The notes beneath the pieces were generated by a model. It was not told the DNA's origin, ran no database searches, and saw nothing but the letters and a program-made list of their open reading frames with translations. From Hoeflea ulvae (GTDB lineage: Bacteria; Pseudomonadota; Alphaproteobacteria; Rhizobiales; Rhizobiaceae), in NCBI RefSeq assembly GCF_026619435.1, contig NZ_JAOVZQ010000002.1, positions 1 through 64,000 on the forward strand: a DNA stretch of 64,000 bases, written 5' to 3'. Both the position numbers and the translations under genes were made by a program. Shown one piece after another: positions 8,766 to 17,877 of this stretch (position 1 is its first letter; every line of letters starts with the position of its first letter).

Positions 8766-11700
8766 GTCCGTGCCTCCGCCGCCGTTGAGCGAGATCGTTG
8801 CCCACGCCGCCGTTCAACACGTCATTGCCACCATCGCCTGACAGGATGTCGTCGCCGGCGTTGCCGTTAAGAGTGTCATTGCCGCCGAAAATAATGAATG
8901 GGCTGACGCCATCAGCTATGTCGTCGCCTGCAGTCCCGTCAAAAGTGTTGTTGAATAACGGAACGCCATCCCAGTTCGCTCCGGTCGGACCGGTGGGAGC
9001 GGAGAACAGTGTTTCGACAGTTCCGCCACCGTCTGTGAAGATGACCGCCACCCTGAGCTGAAGGCCAAGTTGAGCCCCTGCCGCAGTCAAGGCTAAATCC
9101 TGCGGCGTGAAGGACGGATCCGTTGCACCGGCAATATTTGTCCAATCTGTGCCGTTGGCAGACTGCTGCCACTGGTAAGAGAACGCGCCAAGCCCGTCAG
9201 GATCAAGGATCGAGGCAAGATTGGTGACGGAGAGAAGTTGCCCCTCCGTGGGGGTCAAGTCGCTGACACCAGGGGCGCCGGTCGCAGGTGCGTTGACATT
9301 TACTTCAACGTCCGAGAACCGAAGCCGCTCGATGTTCGTCAACCGGTCGATGCCGTCCGAAATGCGGTTCTGGCCGCGTTCATCGACCACGCCAGCCGTC
9401 TGGGTCACATGGTTGACCGTGACGCTGCCGTCAGGGTTGTTCGTGATCTCGTAATTGGCCATCACGTCCCAGAACACGGCGGTGTCAATGCTGCCATCGT
9501 CGCTGCCGACGATTTCACGCACGATCGAGAGTTCGCCCGGATTGAGACCGCGGGCGAGCATGATCTTGTCGAGCGTCCTGCCGCCGAATTGCGCGACCGC
9601 ATTCGGTGCCACCTCGCCATTTGCATAATCGCTCTCGAGATAGACCTGATGGGTCATGCCGTCGGCCGTATAGACATCTCCGTCATGTTCGATACGGATG
9701 CGCACGTTGAGCCAGCGGTCACCGTCGATGACGTCGTTGCCGCCCCTGCCCTCGATCGTGTCGTTGCCGCCGCCGCCAAGCAACATATTGCCGCTATCAA
9801 AGGCGATCTGGGCTTCGAGGTCGCCGGCGCCGGGAGCTGCGATCATGTTGCCGAGGAAGTCGCGCATGCCTTCGATGCGGTCGACGCCGGCTTGGGTCAG
9901 TTCATGCTTGACCATCGTGTTCTCGGCCCCGGCAAGCGCCGGGTTGCCTTCGGCGTTGTCGGCACCGATGCGGTCGTCGCCGCGAAGCGTGTCGTCGTGC
10001 TTCCAGCCCGAGAGCGCCTCGACGGCGTCAAACCGGTCGCGCAGAATATCCTCCTGGTCCGTGGTGAAAATCGGAACCTTGAGATCGTCATTGGCACCCA
10101 GATTGTGGAATTTGTGGATGGCCCAGTCGAAGCCCCACATGCCCTCGTTGCGCATCACGCTCTCGCCCTGGACCATGATGTCGTCGCCGGATTCCGCGTC
10201 GAAATCATGTTCATTGGCGCCTGCGAACATGACGTCGTGGCCAAGGATTGTGGAGTTGAAGAACAGCTCCGAGTTGTCGCCAGCGGTTGTGTCGAAGCCG
10301 TTTCCGGCCTCGATCCAGTCGTCCCCCTCGTTGCCGAGCAGGAAGTCGCCGCCCTCGCCCCCGAGGATAAAGTCATTGCCGGTGCCGCCGAAGGCCTCCT
10401 TGCCGTCGGGACCGGTAATGATGAAGTCCTGGCCCTCGTTGCCGAAGATCAACGCCAGGCCGGCCCCCCCGTGGATGACGTCATTGCCGCCTTCCCCGTG
10501 CAGCATGTCGGCTTCGCCGATGTCTGTGCCGTTGTTGGTGATGATGTCGTCGCCGTCGCCGCCATGGATCTTGTCCACGCCGTAGCCGGCTTCGATCGTG
10601 TCGTCGCCAGCGCCGCCCCACACAGAGTCGTCACCGCCGCCCGACACGATGTGATCGTTGCCGCTCGTGCCCTGGATCAGGACGTGATCGTTGGTGTTGA
10701 CGCGGATATATTCGGCAATGCCATCATTGTTGGCATCAACGCGCTCGATCATTGGTGAAAGCGCCTGCAGGAACGCATCCTCCTGCATCGGATCCGCATG
10801 GCCGAACTTCACCTGCTCGTTGTGGTCGACGTAGAGAACGTGGTCCGGCACCGAGAAGATGTCGCCTGGAACCGCATAGCCACGCTCGCCAAGATCGGTG
10901 TTGTTGAGCACCATCTTCGCCAGCGAGTTGTTTTCCAGTTCATTGAGCAGGTTCATGCCCTGGACGCGCGACAGGTAGTAGAAACGGTCGCCGTTCTGCA
11001 GGTTCTCGAGCTGGAGTTCGAAGACGAAGGAGAAGGTAGAGCCCAGCATGCCGCCGAACGCCATTTTCTTCTCGGCCAGGCCGCCGACCCAGAGGTCGAT
11101 GAGCTCGACTCCACCGAGTTCGCCCCCGGCCCATGCGCCGGTGGCATTGAGGAACTCGACACGGTCGGTGGGCGCGCCTTCGCCGCCGAAGACGATCTTC
11201 ATGGCAGCCGCGCGCTTGCCTTCAATCGTGGTTTCAGCCTCGATCGTGGCATGCGTGCCGTAGGCGGCGATGAAGTTCACGATCGACGCCGGGTTCTTCA
11301 TGTTGAGCGCGAAGTCGGTCCAGCTGGTGTAGGCCGCGAGCTGCGTATCGCCATTGGCGATGTCCTGGAATTGCCGGCGCGCTTCATTCAGCGGCGGAAT
11401 GCCGGTATCGCGACCGCGGGCGAGGTTGATCGCGGCAAGGTCGAGCGGGATGCCGAGCAACTGATTGCGCAACACATTGGTGACGAATTCATCGATCTCG
11501 TTGCCGACCTGATTGGTCATGCCGCGGATGATTGCCCCAGCCGCCTCGTCGTGGTTGACGGTGACAGTGCCGCTCCCGTCGACTTCGCCGAAGGCAAGCG
11601 GATTGAGGAAGGCCTCGAACAGGTCGAGGTCGTCGCGCGTGCCGTCATGATTAATGCGATCAACGGTTTCGGTGAGCATCGAGTGGCCGAAACGGTACAC

Positions 11701-13944
11701 AACATGGGCGAATTCAGAGAAAATCGCCGGATTGATGTCGCTCGACGGGTTGAACACGAAAGCGTCGACGTCAGGCTGTACCTTGCGGGCAAACTCTTCA
11801 AAGACCAGGTGCTGGTATTCCATTTCCGTAACGAAGCGACCGGACTGGAACAGGCGCTCACCGTCCCAGATCAAGGCGGCAATCTCCGCCTCCGTGGTCG
11901 GGAAGCTTGCGACATCGACAGCCAGCCACTCGTTCAGGAATGCCAGGTCGCCGGTCTCGAGCGCGAGTTCCTTGACCTGGTCAACAACTCGGTTGTGCTC
12001 GGAATGGAAGATGTGATGGACAGCGCTGAGTCCGATGTTCTCGTTGCCGCGGCCGTCGCCGGTGACGTAATGGGCGTCGAGAAGCTCGTCGTCATATTGA
12101 GTCTGCTGGCCACGCGAATTGAACAGGCCGGTCTGGCCGCCGTCGGCATTGGCGTAGCCTACGTCGTCGTCGGAATCAGCCTGCGCCACCCCGTTGACAA
12201 CGACGGGCACGGCCGCGTGGGCGATGTCGTCGAGGAAGGCATGGCCGGTGCGCACTGCATTCAACGTGCTGATCGGGGCGTTGGGATCGCCTTCGAGGAA
12301 GACGTCAGCGTCCGCGCCGGTGCCGCCGAACATGTTGTCGGCGCCGAGCGAGACGACCAGCTGCGGAAATCCGTTCGCGCCGCGTACAAATTCACCGTAG
12401 TCGTCGACGACGAAAAGCGGAATGTTGGTGACGTCCGCGTCGGTGAGTTCGATGCCGAGCATCGTCCGCGCCTGGGTCTTCACCTCGGCCCAGGTAGCCA
12501 GGCCGCCGCGCGCGCCTTCCAGGAGATGGCCGGTGGAGACCGGCTGGTCGTTGACCATCACATATTCGCGCATGAACAACTGCTTGGAGGCCGTGGAGCC
12601 GTAGGTCTGGTTCTGGTCGACCCAGGGCGTCGTCAGGTTCGGCGCATCGGTGCTGGTGCGGCTGAGCACCATGAAATTGGAATTCGGCGTGTCCGGATTG
12701 TAAAGAGGATCGTCAGCGGCCAGCGGAATGTACACCGTGCCGTTGCCGGACTTGGCCACGAGGTCGAGTCCGTGGTCGAAGAACTGGCCGAACAGGGTGA
12801 ACCAGGAATTGTACGGCGCCGAAAGGCCTTCGTCCGGCGCCAGGTTCGGAATGACGACGGACTCGCCCTGCATTTCGATCGAGTGGGTTTCAAGAAGCGT
12901 GTCAAGCGTGGTCTGTGCGGTGGCCAGGTTCGTTTCGGCAATCTGCGCCTCGGCGAGCGTCGCCTGCGCTTCGGCAAGCGCGGCAGAAGTCGCGACTGCG
13001 TCACCGGCAGCAATAACAGCGGCCACGGCGGAATCCGAGGCGGTCTGCTGGAGTGCCTCTGACGCGTTCACGGCTTCCTGATAGTCGAATTCGGCGGCGT
13101 CATAAGCAGCCAATGCGGCAGCGATTTCCGCAACCTGATCACCATTCGGCGTCGCGTCGGTCAGAAGGGTAAAATATGTCGTCGCCGCCGTATTGCGTGC
13201 GGTTTCGGCGCTGGCGGCAGCGGTCACGCTGGCGTCGTAGGCGGCCTGATCGGCTGCGGCCTGTGCGGCGGCTGCGGCCGCGGCGGACTGGGCAGCCGCA
13301 TCGGCCGCGGCTGCGTCATCCACGATCGCCTGCAGGGCCGCAATCGGACCCGGATCAACATTGGCGGCGGCTTCTTCTGCCGCGTCGAAGGCCATTTTGG
13401 CTGCGACGATCGCATTGAGCGCGTCGTTGAGTTCGGCGCCGGAATAACCTGAATAGACCAGGGCCGCGTAAATCGCAGCCGGGTTGGACAGTGTCTGGTC
13501 GACGATCAGATTGGAGATGGTCCGCGGATCGGCATCGACGACGGTTCCGCCGCCAAGCCCCATCGACGCGGGTGAAGGCTGCCCCATTTCGCCGTAATTG
13601 CCGTCGGTGAACACGACCTCGCCGGGCGAACCTGCACCGAAGGTGATGGAATCGTCGCTTTCATTGCGCCAGACCGGCGTGGTCAGGCGCAGGAACTCTT
13701 CATCGGCCGCTCCCCACTGTTCGCGATCGGCAACCAGGTTGTTGTAGCTGCCGTCGACAGTGCGCAGCCCGTAGGGTGCAAGTGGATCACTGATGGCGAG
13801 AACGGCGCCCGGCGTGCCCGCGGGAACGACATTGCCCTCCGCATTGACGTAAATCTCGGTTAACTCTGTGCCGGCGGAATGTGCTTCCGCAATCTTGATC
13901 TGCTTTAGAATGAATTCCAGGTCGTGTTTGACAAGATTTACCAT
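8737..13944 (-). CDS. Animal-type heme peroxidase with RTX repeats, N-terminal part (first peroxidase domain)
   Basis: The 1735-codon frame starts at ATG 13944 (MVNLVKHDLEF). After an N-terminal region that already resembles peroxidase sequence comes an Ala-rich, probably coiled-coil insert (about residues 165-330). The first complete peroxidase domain follows, with distal His in GQFFDHGLDL (about 391), catalytic Arg in VTGDGRGNEN (about 631) and proximal His in YRFGHSMLTE (about 754). RTX blocks interrupted by unique sequence and a PTEGQ...DPDG Ig-like stretch come after it. The frame breaks near 8790-8801. With the downstream frame the protein would be about 2980 residues with two catalytic domains. 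It has no Sec signal, fitting secretion by the adjacent type I exporter. The gene is monocistronic or leads the exporter operon and is divergent from a two-component system. Confidence 0.88.
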   Translation of the reverse strand: MVNLVKHDLEFILKQIKIAEAHSAGTELTEIYVNAEGNVVPAGTPGAVLAISDPLAPYGLRTVDGSYNNLVADREQWGAADEEFLRLTTPVWRNESDDSITFGAGSPGEVVFTDGNYGEMGQPSPASMGLGGGTVVDADPRTISNLIVDQTLSNPAAIYAALVYSGYSGAELNDALNAIVAAKMAFDAAEEAAANVDPGPIAALQAIVDDAAAADAAAQSAAAAAAAQAAADQAAYDASVTAAASAETARNTAATTYFTLLTDATPNGDQVAEIAAALAAYDAAEFDYQEAVNASEALQQTASDSAVAAVIAAGDAVATSAALAEAQATLAEAQIAETNLATAQTTLDTLLETHSIEMQGESVVIPNLAPDEGLSAPYNSWFTLFGQFFDHGLDLVAKSGNGTVYIPLAADDPLYNPDTPNSNFMVLSRTSTDAPNLTTPWVDQNQTYGSTASKQLFMREYVMVNDQPVSTGHLLEGARGGLATWAEVKTQARTMLGIELTDADVTNIPLFVVDDYGEFVRGANGFPQLVVSLGADNMFGGTGADADVFLEGDPNAPISTLNAVRTGHAFLDDIAHAAVPVVVNGVAQADSDDDVGYANADGGQTGLFNSRGQQTQYDDELLDAHYVTGDGRGNENIGLSAVHHIFHSEHNRVVDQVKELALETGDLAFLNEWLAVDVASFPTTEAEIAALIWDGERLFQSGRFVTEMEYQHLVFEEFARKVQPDVDAFVFNPSSDINPAIFSEFAHVVYRFGHSMLTETVDRINHDGTRDDLDLFEAFLNPLAFGEVDGSGTVTVNHDEAAGAIIRGMTNQVGNEIDEFVTNVLRNQLLGIPLDLAAINLARGRDTGIPPLNEARRQFQDIANGDTQLAAYTSWTDFALNMKNPASIVNFIAAYGTHATIEAETTIEGKRAAAMKIVFGGEGAPTDRVEFLNATGAWAGGELGGVELIDLWVGGLAEKKMAFGGMLGSTFSFVFELQLENLQNGDRFYYLSRVQGMNLLNELENNSLAKMVLNNTDLGERGYAVPGDIFSVPDHVLYVDHNEQVKFGHADPMQEDAFLQALSPMIERVDANNDGIAEYIRVNTNDHVLIQGTSGNDHIVSGGGDDSVWGGAGDDTIEAGYGVDKIHGGDGDDIITNNGTDIGEADMLHGEGGNDVIHGGAGLALIFGNEGQDFIITGPDGKEAFGGTGNDFILGGEGGDFLLGNEGDDWIEAGNGFDTTAGDNSELFFNSTILGHDVMFAGANEHDFDAESGDDIMVQGESVMRNEGMWGFDWAIHKFHNLGANDDLKVPIFTTDQEDILRDRFDAVEALSGWKHDDTLRGDDRIGADNAEGNPALAGAENTMVKHELTQAGVDRIEGMRDFLGNMIAAPGAGDLEAQIAFDSGNMLLGGGGNDTIEGRGGNDVIDGDRWLNVRIRIEHDGDVYTADGMTHQVYLESDYANGEVAPNAVAQFGGRTLDKIMLARGLNPGELSIVREIVGSDDGSIDTAVFWDVMANYEITNNPDGSVTVNHVTQTAGVVDERGQNRISDGIDRLTNIERLRFSDVEVNVNAPATGAPGVSDLTPTEGQLLSVTNLASILDPDGLGAFSYQWQQSANGTDWTNIAGATDPSFTPQDLALTAAGAQLGLQLRVAVIFTDGGGTVETLFSAPTGPTGANWDGVPLFNNTFDGTAGDDIADGVSPFIIFGGNDTLNGNAGDDILSGDGGNDVLNGGVGNDLAQRRRRHGRGSFCRRGR

Positions 13945-14152
13945 GACTCTCCCCTTCGCGCAGAGCGCGTCTAACCGTCGCGGCTTTTGGCCACTTGTGG
14001 ATTTTCTGATCTTTTCGGTTGAACAAAGCCCCCCAGGGAGATGCCCTGCTTCCCCATTTTTTAGGTCAATAGTATCCGATTAGATTTCGGGGTGTACTCC
14101 ACTTGGTCGGATGAATTTATGGCTAATGGGCTCATTCGATACCAGACCTTTG

Positions 14153-14248
14153 ACTAGGTATCTCACTAGAGGTTGGTCCGGAATGCTACAGACCAACGCT
14201 CAGAGAAAAATGTTAACAGAAACATTATACTAGTTGTTTGGGGACTAG
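14153..14248. promoter_or_regulatory. ACTAG-rich divergent control region between peroxidase and sensor kinase genes
   Basis: The 316-bp gap 13945-14260 holds no gene. ACTAG occurs four times here, at 14153, 14165, 14229 and 14244; the last two are part of a direct repeat ACTAGTTG spaced 15 bp. CTAG is usually under-represented in bacterial genomes, so the cluster stands out. It could bind the neighbouring NarL-type response regulator, but that is inference. Confidence 0.35.
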
Positions 14249-14260
14249 TTGGAGAAGCGC

Positions 14261-15661
14261 GTGGACAGAAACAGCGATCTTTGGGGCGGGTCGATTTGGC
14301 ACAGCATGCTGAGCGACTGGACGCTGCCTCATCGCTTTGCACTTATCGGCGGCCTGATCACACTTGCGGTTACCGTGCTTGCCGGCATGGTCATCAGTTC
14401 CTCGCTGGCTCGAAACCGGATCGAGGCGGAGGCAACATCAACCGCCTTGTTGCTCGACAGCGTTCTTGGCCCGATTGTTCAGGGACTCGTCCTCAACGGC
14501 GCAAGCGGCGATGAAACGGAAACGCTCGACAGGTTGCTCAAGAGCGATCAGTTCAGACTGCGGTTTCCGCATGTCGAGATCTGGCTGCATGACGGCCGCA
14601 TCATCTATTCAACAAGTCCCGGGCTGATCGGCAAATCCTTCCAGCCGCCAGACGGACTGGTCGCTGCCCGTGCCGGGAAGGTGTCCGCACGATACACCGA
14701 TCTCTCGGCCGACGAACATGTCCTGAGAAGCTTCACCAAGGCCTTCCTTGAAGTTTACGTCCCGATCCGTGGTCACCTCTCCGAGGAGGTGATTGCAATC
14801 GCCGAGATTCACGAGATTACCGAGCCGCTCGAACGCGAACTTGAAACATTGCGCATGCACAGCTGGGTTGCAGTCGGTGGCGCCAGTCTCCTGATCATGC
14901 TTGCACTCGGGGTGGTGAGCTGGGCAAGCCGGCAGATTGATACCCAGCGTGCGGCCCTGCAGGCTCAGCTCCGTGAAACCAGCCGCATCTCCGACCAGAA
15001 CAGGCTGTTGCGGGAGCGCGCCCGGCGCGCGACAATCCTCATTTCGGAAATGAACGAGAGCAAACTGCGCGACCTCGGCGCCGAACTTCACGACGGGCCG
15101 GCGCAGCTGATCGGCCTTGCTGCGCTGCGCGTGGAACATGTCCGCCGCGCCCGCTCGCAAGTTGCCAGGGATGTGCATCTTACAGAGATCGAAACCCTCT
15201 TGGCAGATGCAAACCTGAAGGTGCGCAATCTTTCCAAGGGGCTGGTTCTGCCACCGATCGAAGGCCTGCCCTTGTGCGAGGTCGTCTCGCGGGCCGTCCG
15301 GGCGCATGAACAAAGGACACGAACCACGGTGGAAGCTCACTGCTTGGACGACGGACCAAAGGTTCACAGCGCGGTCAATATATGTGTCTACCGGTTCATT
15401 CAGGAAGGCCTGAACAACGCGTTTCGGCACGCTGGCGGAATTGGACAGCGGGTGACCTGTGAGTGGCACGAGGCGATGTTGTTCGTGGCAGTCAGCGACT
15501 GTGGAGCTTCGGCGTCCGCTCGACCCGAGCAGACCGAGGGAGGACTCGGTCTCGCTTGGATCCGGGCACGGGTTGAAAGTCTCGGCGGCACTATGGATGT
15601 GCAGAGCAGACATGACGGGACCACCGTCAGCATTACCCTTTCAACCCTGGAGATGAGATAG
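14261..15661 (+). CDS. Sensor histidine kinase, NarX/DegS (HisKA_3) type
   Basis: The best start is GTG 14261, six bases after GGAG in GGAGAAG; a TTG at 14249 is possible but lacks such a site. The 466-residue protein has a membrane segment at about residues 24-46, a periplasmic sensing loop of about 150 residues, and a second membrane segment near 200-220. A coiled linker leads to a HisKA_3 dimerisation domain with the phosphoacceptor His in LGAELHDGPAQ (about 277). The C-terminal ATPase domain has GLNNAFRHAGG (N box) and GGLGLAWIRARVE. It should phosphorylate the response regulator encoded one base downstream. Divergence from the secreted peroxidase suggests, without proving, control of that system. 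The ligand is unknown. Confidence 0.88.
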   Translation: MDRNSDLWGGSIWHSMLSDWTLPHRFALIGGLITLAVTVLAGMVISSSLARNRIEAEATSTALLLDSVLGPIVQGLVLNGASGDETETLDRLLKSDQFRLRFPHVEIWLHDGRIIYSTSPGLIGKSFQPPDGLVAARAGKVSARYTDLSADEHVLRSFTKAFLEVYVPIRGHLSEEVIAIAEIHEITEPLERELETLRMHSWVAVGGASLLIMLALGVVSWASRQIDTQRAALQAQLRETSRISDQNRLLRERARRATILISEMNESKLRDLGAELHDGPAQLIGLAALRVEHVRRARSQVARDVHLTEIETLLADANLKVRNLSKGLVLPPIEGLPLCEVVSRAVRAHEQRTRTTVEAHCLDDGPKVHSAVNICVYRFIQEGLNNAFRHAGGIGQRVTCEWHEAMLFVAVSDCGASASARPEQTEGGLGLAWIRARVESLGGTMDVQSRHDGTTVSITLSTLEMR

Positions 15662-16302
15662 TGCAATCCCGGATCACCGTTCTGATTGTTGACGACCACC
15701 CGATGTTTCGCAACGGAGTGGTTCAGTCTTTGAGACTTGATCGGAACATCGAGGTCGTCGGCGAGTGTTCTGACGGAAACGAAGCCATAGGCCTTGCAGC
15801 CTCGCTGCGACCGGACATCATTCTTCTCGATATCTCCATGCCCGGAAACGGCATCGATGCGGCAGCCAGGATTGCCGAACTGGATCATGCCCCCAAGGTC
15901 ATCATGCTGACCGTCTCCGAGCAGGACGACGACGTCATACGGGCGCTCGATGCCGGCGCTGTGGGCTATGTGCTGAAAGGCGTGTCCGCCAGCGAGCTGA
16001 TTTCCGTGCTGCGCTGTGTGGCGGCCGGAGATTCCTTTGTCTCGCCGAACCTGACGCTCCGAATCCTCAACCACGCCCGTAAAACCTCCGAACCCAGCCT
16101 TGCTTCATTGCTCTCGGACCGGGAATTGCGCATCGCCAAACTCATTGGCAAGGGCCTCAGCAACCGCGAAATCGCGGATCAGCTCACCGTCAAGGAAAAG
16201 ACCATCACCTTCCACATGACCAACATCATGAAGAAGCTCAATGTGCGCAACCGGGTCGAGACTGCGCTGTTGGTGAGAAAGGCTATGGACCGCGCCGGGT
16301 GA
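15661..16302 (+). CDS. LuxR/NarL-family response regulator
   Basis: The start GTG 15661 shares its first base with the kinase's TAG stop, so the two are translationally coupled. The 213-residue protein has an N-terminal receiver domain with DDHP near the start, the phosphoacceptor Asp in LLDISMP (about D57) and Lys in YVLKGVS (about 106). A C-terminal LuxR helix-turn-helix follows (LSDRELRIAKLIGKGLSNRE, about 149-168, then VKEKTITFHMTNIMKKL). It is the cognate transcription factor of the preceding kinase. The gene ends convergently with repC across a 78-bp gap with no clear terminator. Confidence 0.92.
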   Translation: MQSRITVLIVDDHPMFRNGVVQSLRLDRNIEVVGECSDGNEAIGLAASLRPDIILLDISMPGNGIDAAARIAELDHAPKVIMLTVSEQDDDVIRALDAGAVGYVLKGVSASELISVLRCVAAGDSFVSPNLTLRILNHARKTSEPSLASLLSDRELRIAKLIGKGLSNREIADQLTVKEKTITFHMTNIMKKLNVRNRVETALLVRKAMDRAG

Positions 16303-16380
16303 ATGAATGGGGTGAACGGATCACCGGGGCCCTCCCGGCAAGACGATCCGGACGCGACAACACCCACGCACCAGCGTCCC

Positions 16381-17719
16381 TCACCCGGCCTGTCTCTCAC
16401 CGGGACCATTGGCGCGGATTTGCGCCATCAGCATGGGTCCGAGCGAGAATTCGCCGCGTCCGGCGCGTCGGGTCAGATCCCGCAGATAGCCGCCGGCGGA
16501 ATTGATATGGCCGCCGCGTTCGAGAATACAGGCCATCACCGTGGCCGCGTTTTCAGGCCCGAGAATTGCGCAGGCCTCCTCATAGGCCGAGGGCGAGACG
16601 CCCAGCATCGAGCGCACCACCACAGCGGCCCCCATCAGGTCGCGCCAGCTCGAAACAGCCCCGCCAGGCCCGTAATCGGCGATATCCGGGCACGCCGACA
16701 AAACCATGCCGAGCGGAAATGGCTTGAAACCGCCACCCGACGCCCGCTCGCCGGATTTCTGGGCGCGGGGAACCATCCTGACCGGATCCGCCGCCTCCCC
16801 TCGGCTCCCCCTGCCCTTCCTCCGGCCGTTCGGATTTGACCTCGATGCCATCAGGCACCCCATCCGATCGATCAGGAGCATTTCGATTTTCGCCCTGTTC
16901 TGTTTCCAAGAGCAGTTCAGATTCAGGAATGGAGTCGGTGTTTGAATTCTGTATATGGCGCTCAGTTTGAGCGGGACTGCCGCTCGATTTTCGAGCATTG
17001 ATCTGTATTTCCAACTGATTGAGGATGTTTTCGCGCAGGAACTCCATTTCCTTGACCGTCGCCGATACGGTTTCCGCTGTCGGGCTGCGCGGGTGGCTCT
17101 CGACAATCGATCTGTAATGCTCCTGCACCGCCAGCCAGTCGCCCTCCGCCCCCTCGTCAAGCGCGGTTTCAATCAGCTTGATCACATCACGCCGGCAGAT
17201 CGTCAGGCGTTCCTTGAGCCGGCGCAGATGCAGGCGTTCCGCTTCGACCTCGGCAGCCAGGCGCCTGATCTCGTCAGCGCGCGCCAGCAATGGCTTGAGC
17301 GAAAAACCGAAGGCTTCGTCGATCTCCCCTGCCCGGCTGCGGCGTGCAAAGCGTTTGCCATTGGCGCTGTCCTTGCGCACCAGCAGCCCGGCTGAAACCA
17401 GCACCGCGACGTGACGGCGAATGGTCGGCTCGGCCATGCCATTGGCGCGGCGCGACAATTGTGCATTGGAGGGAAACACGATCATGGAGTCGTCTGCCGC
17501 AAGCTCCGGCTTGGGATAAAAGCTGATCAGCGCGCTCAACACCGCCAGGGCCCGGTCAGTCACGCCCAGGCGCGGCCGGGCTTCGCACAGCGCGTGATAG
17601 ATCTTCCACTTGTCGATCCGCGCGTCGGGCTCCACCTCATCGGCCGCGATCTGGTCTGCCAGCATGGCATAGGTCATCGCCCGCCGCCCGAAGGGCGTCG
17701 CTATATGGTCCAGTTGCAT
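16381..17719 (-). pseudogene. repC: Replication initiator RepC, interrupted by a 1-bp frameshift
   Basis: This is the replication initiator of repABC replicons; the origin usually lies inside this gene. It starts at ATG 17719 after AAAGGTG. The N-terminal frame (RepC N-terminal helix-turn-helix region, NAQLSRRANGMAEPTIRRH, about residues 84-102) runs to about codon 306. It then breaks at plus-strand CCCC 16797-16800, where one additional G on the coding strand rejoins the frame carrying the typical RepC C-terminus (FPLGMVLSACPDI, then ILGPENAATVMACILERGG). Reconstructed length is about 446 residues, normal for the family. Since the replicon must replicate, a sequencing or assembly error is the simplest explanation. 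It is third in the operon, separated from repB by the ctRNA-encoding gap. Confidence 0.88.
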
Positions 17720-17780
17720 CGTCTTTCACCTTTCAAAAAGGCAACAGAGATCCAGCCGCCAAAAACTTGACGTCAAACGC

Positions 17781-17809
17781 TTGACTGTGATTCGGGGAAA
17801 TGCGATTCT
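17781..17809 (+). promoter_or_regulatory. Promoter of the repABC antisense ctRNA
   Basis: A -35 box TTGACT (17781-17786) and a -10 box GATTCT (17804-17809) are separated by exactly 17 bp on the strand opposite to repC, in the repB-repC gap. This is where repABC plasmids encode their counter-transcribed RNA. Confidence 0.6.
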
Positions 17810-17815
17810 CAGGCT

Positions 17816-17865
17816 GCTAGACACGAGAAGGGCTTCCACGACGGCAACGTTTGGGGGCCTTTTTC
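17816..17865 (+). ncRNA. Counter-transcribed incompatibility RNA (ctRNA, incA-like)
   Basis: A transcript starting just after the promoter at 17781-17809 would be about 50 nt and end at an intrinsic terminator. The stem is AAGGGCTTCC (17828-17837) with GGGGGCCTTT (17853-17862), allowing G-U pairs, with a 15-base loop and T-rich tail. In repABC replicons this antisense RNA pairs with the repB-repC leader and represses RepC synthesis, controlling copy number and incompatibility. Position, orientation, size and terminator all fit; exact ends are inferred. Confidence 0.7.
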
Positions 17866-17877
17866 TATTGCGTTACA

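Noticed and set aside
5022..13062. Long plus-strand frames (727, 456, 506 and 754 codons) opposite the peroxidase gene
   Set aside because: They are antisense shadows of an Asp/Gly-rich high-GC gene (Ile/Val/His-rich translations); the minus-strand frames carry clear peroxidase motifs.
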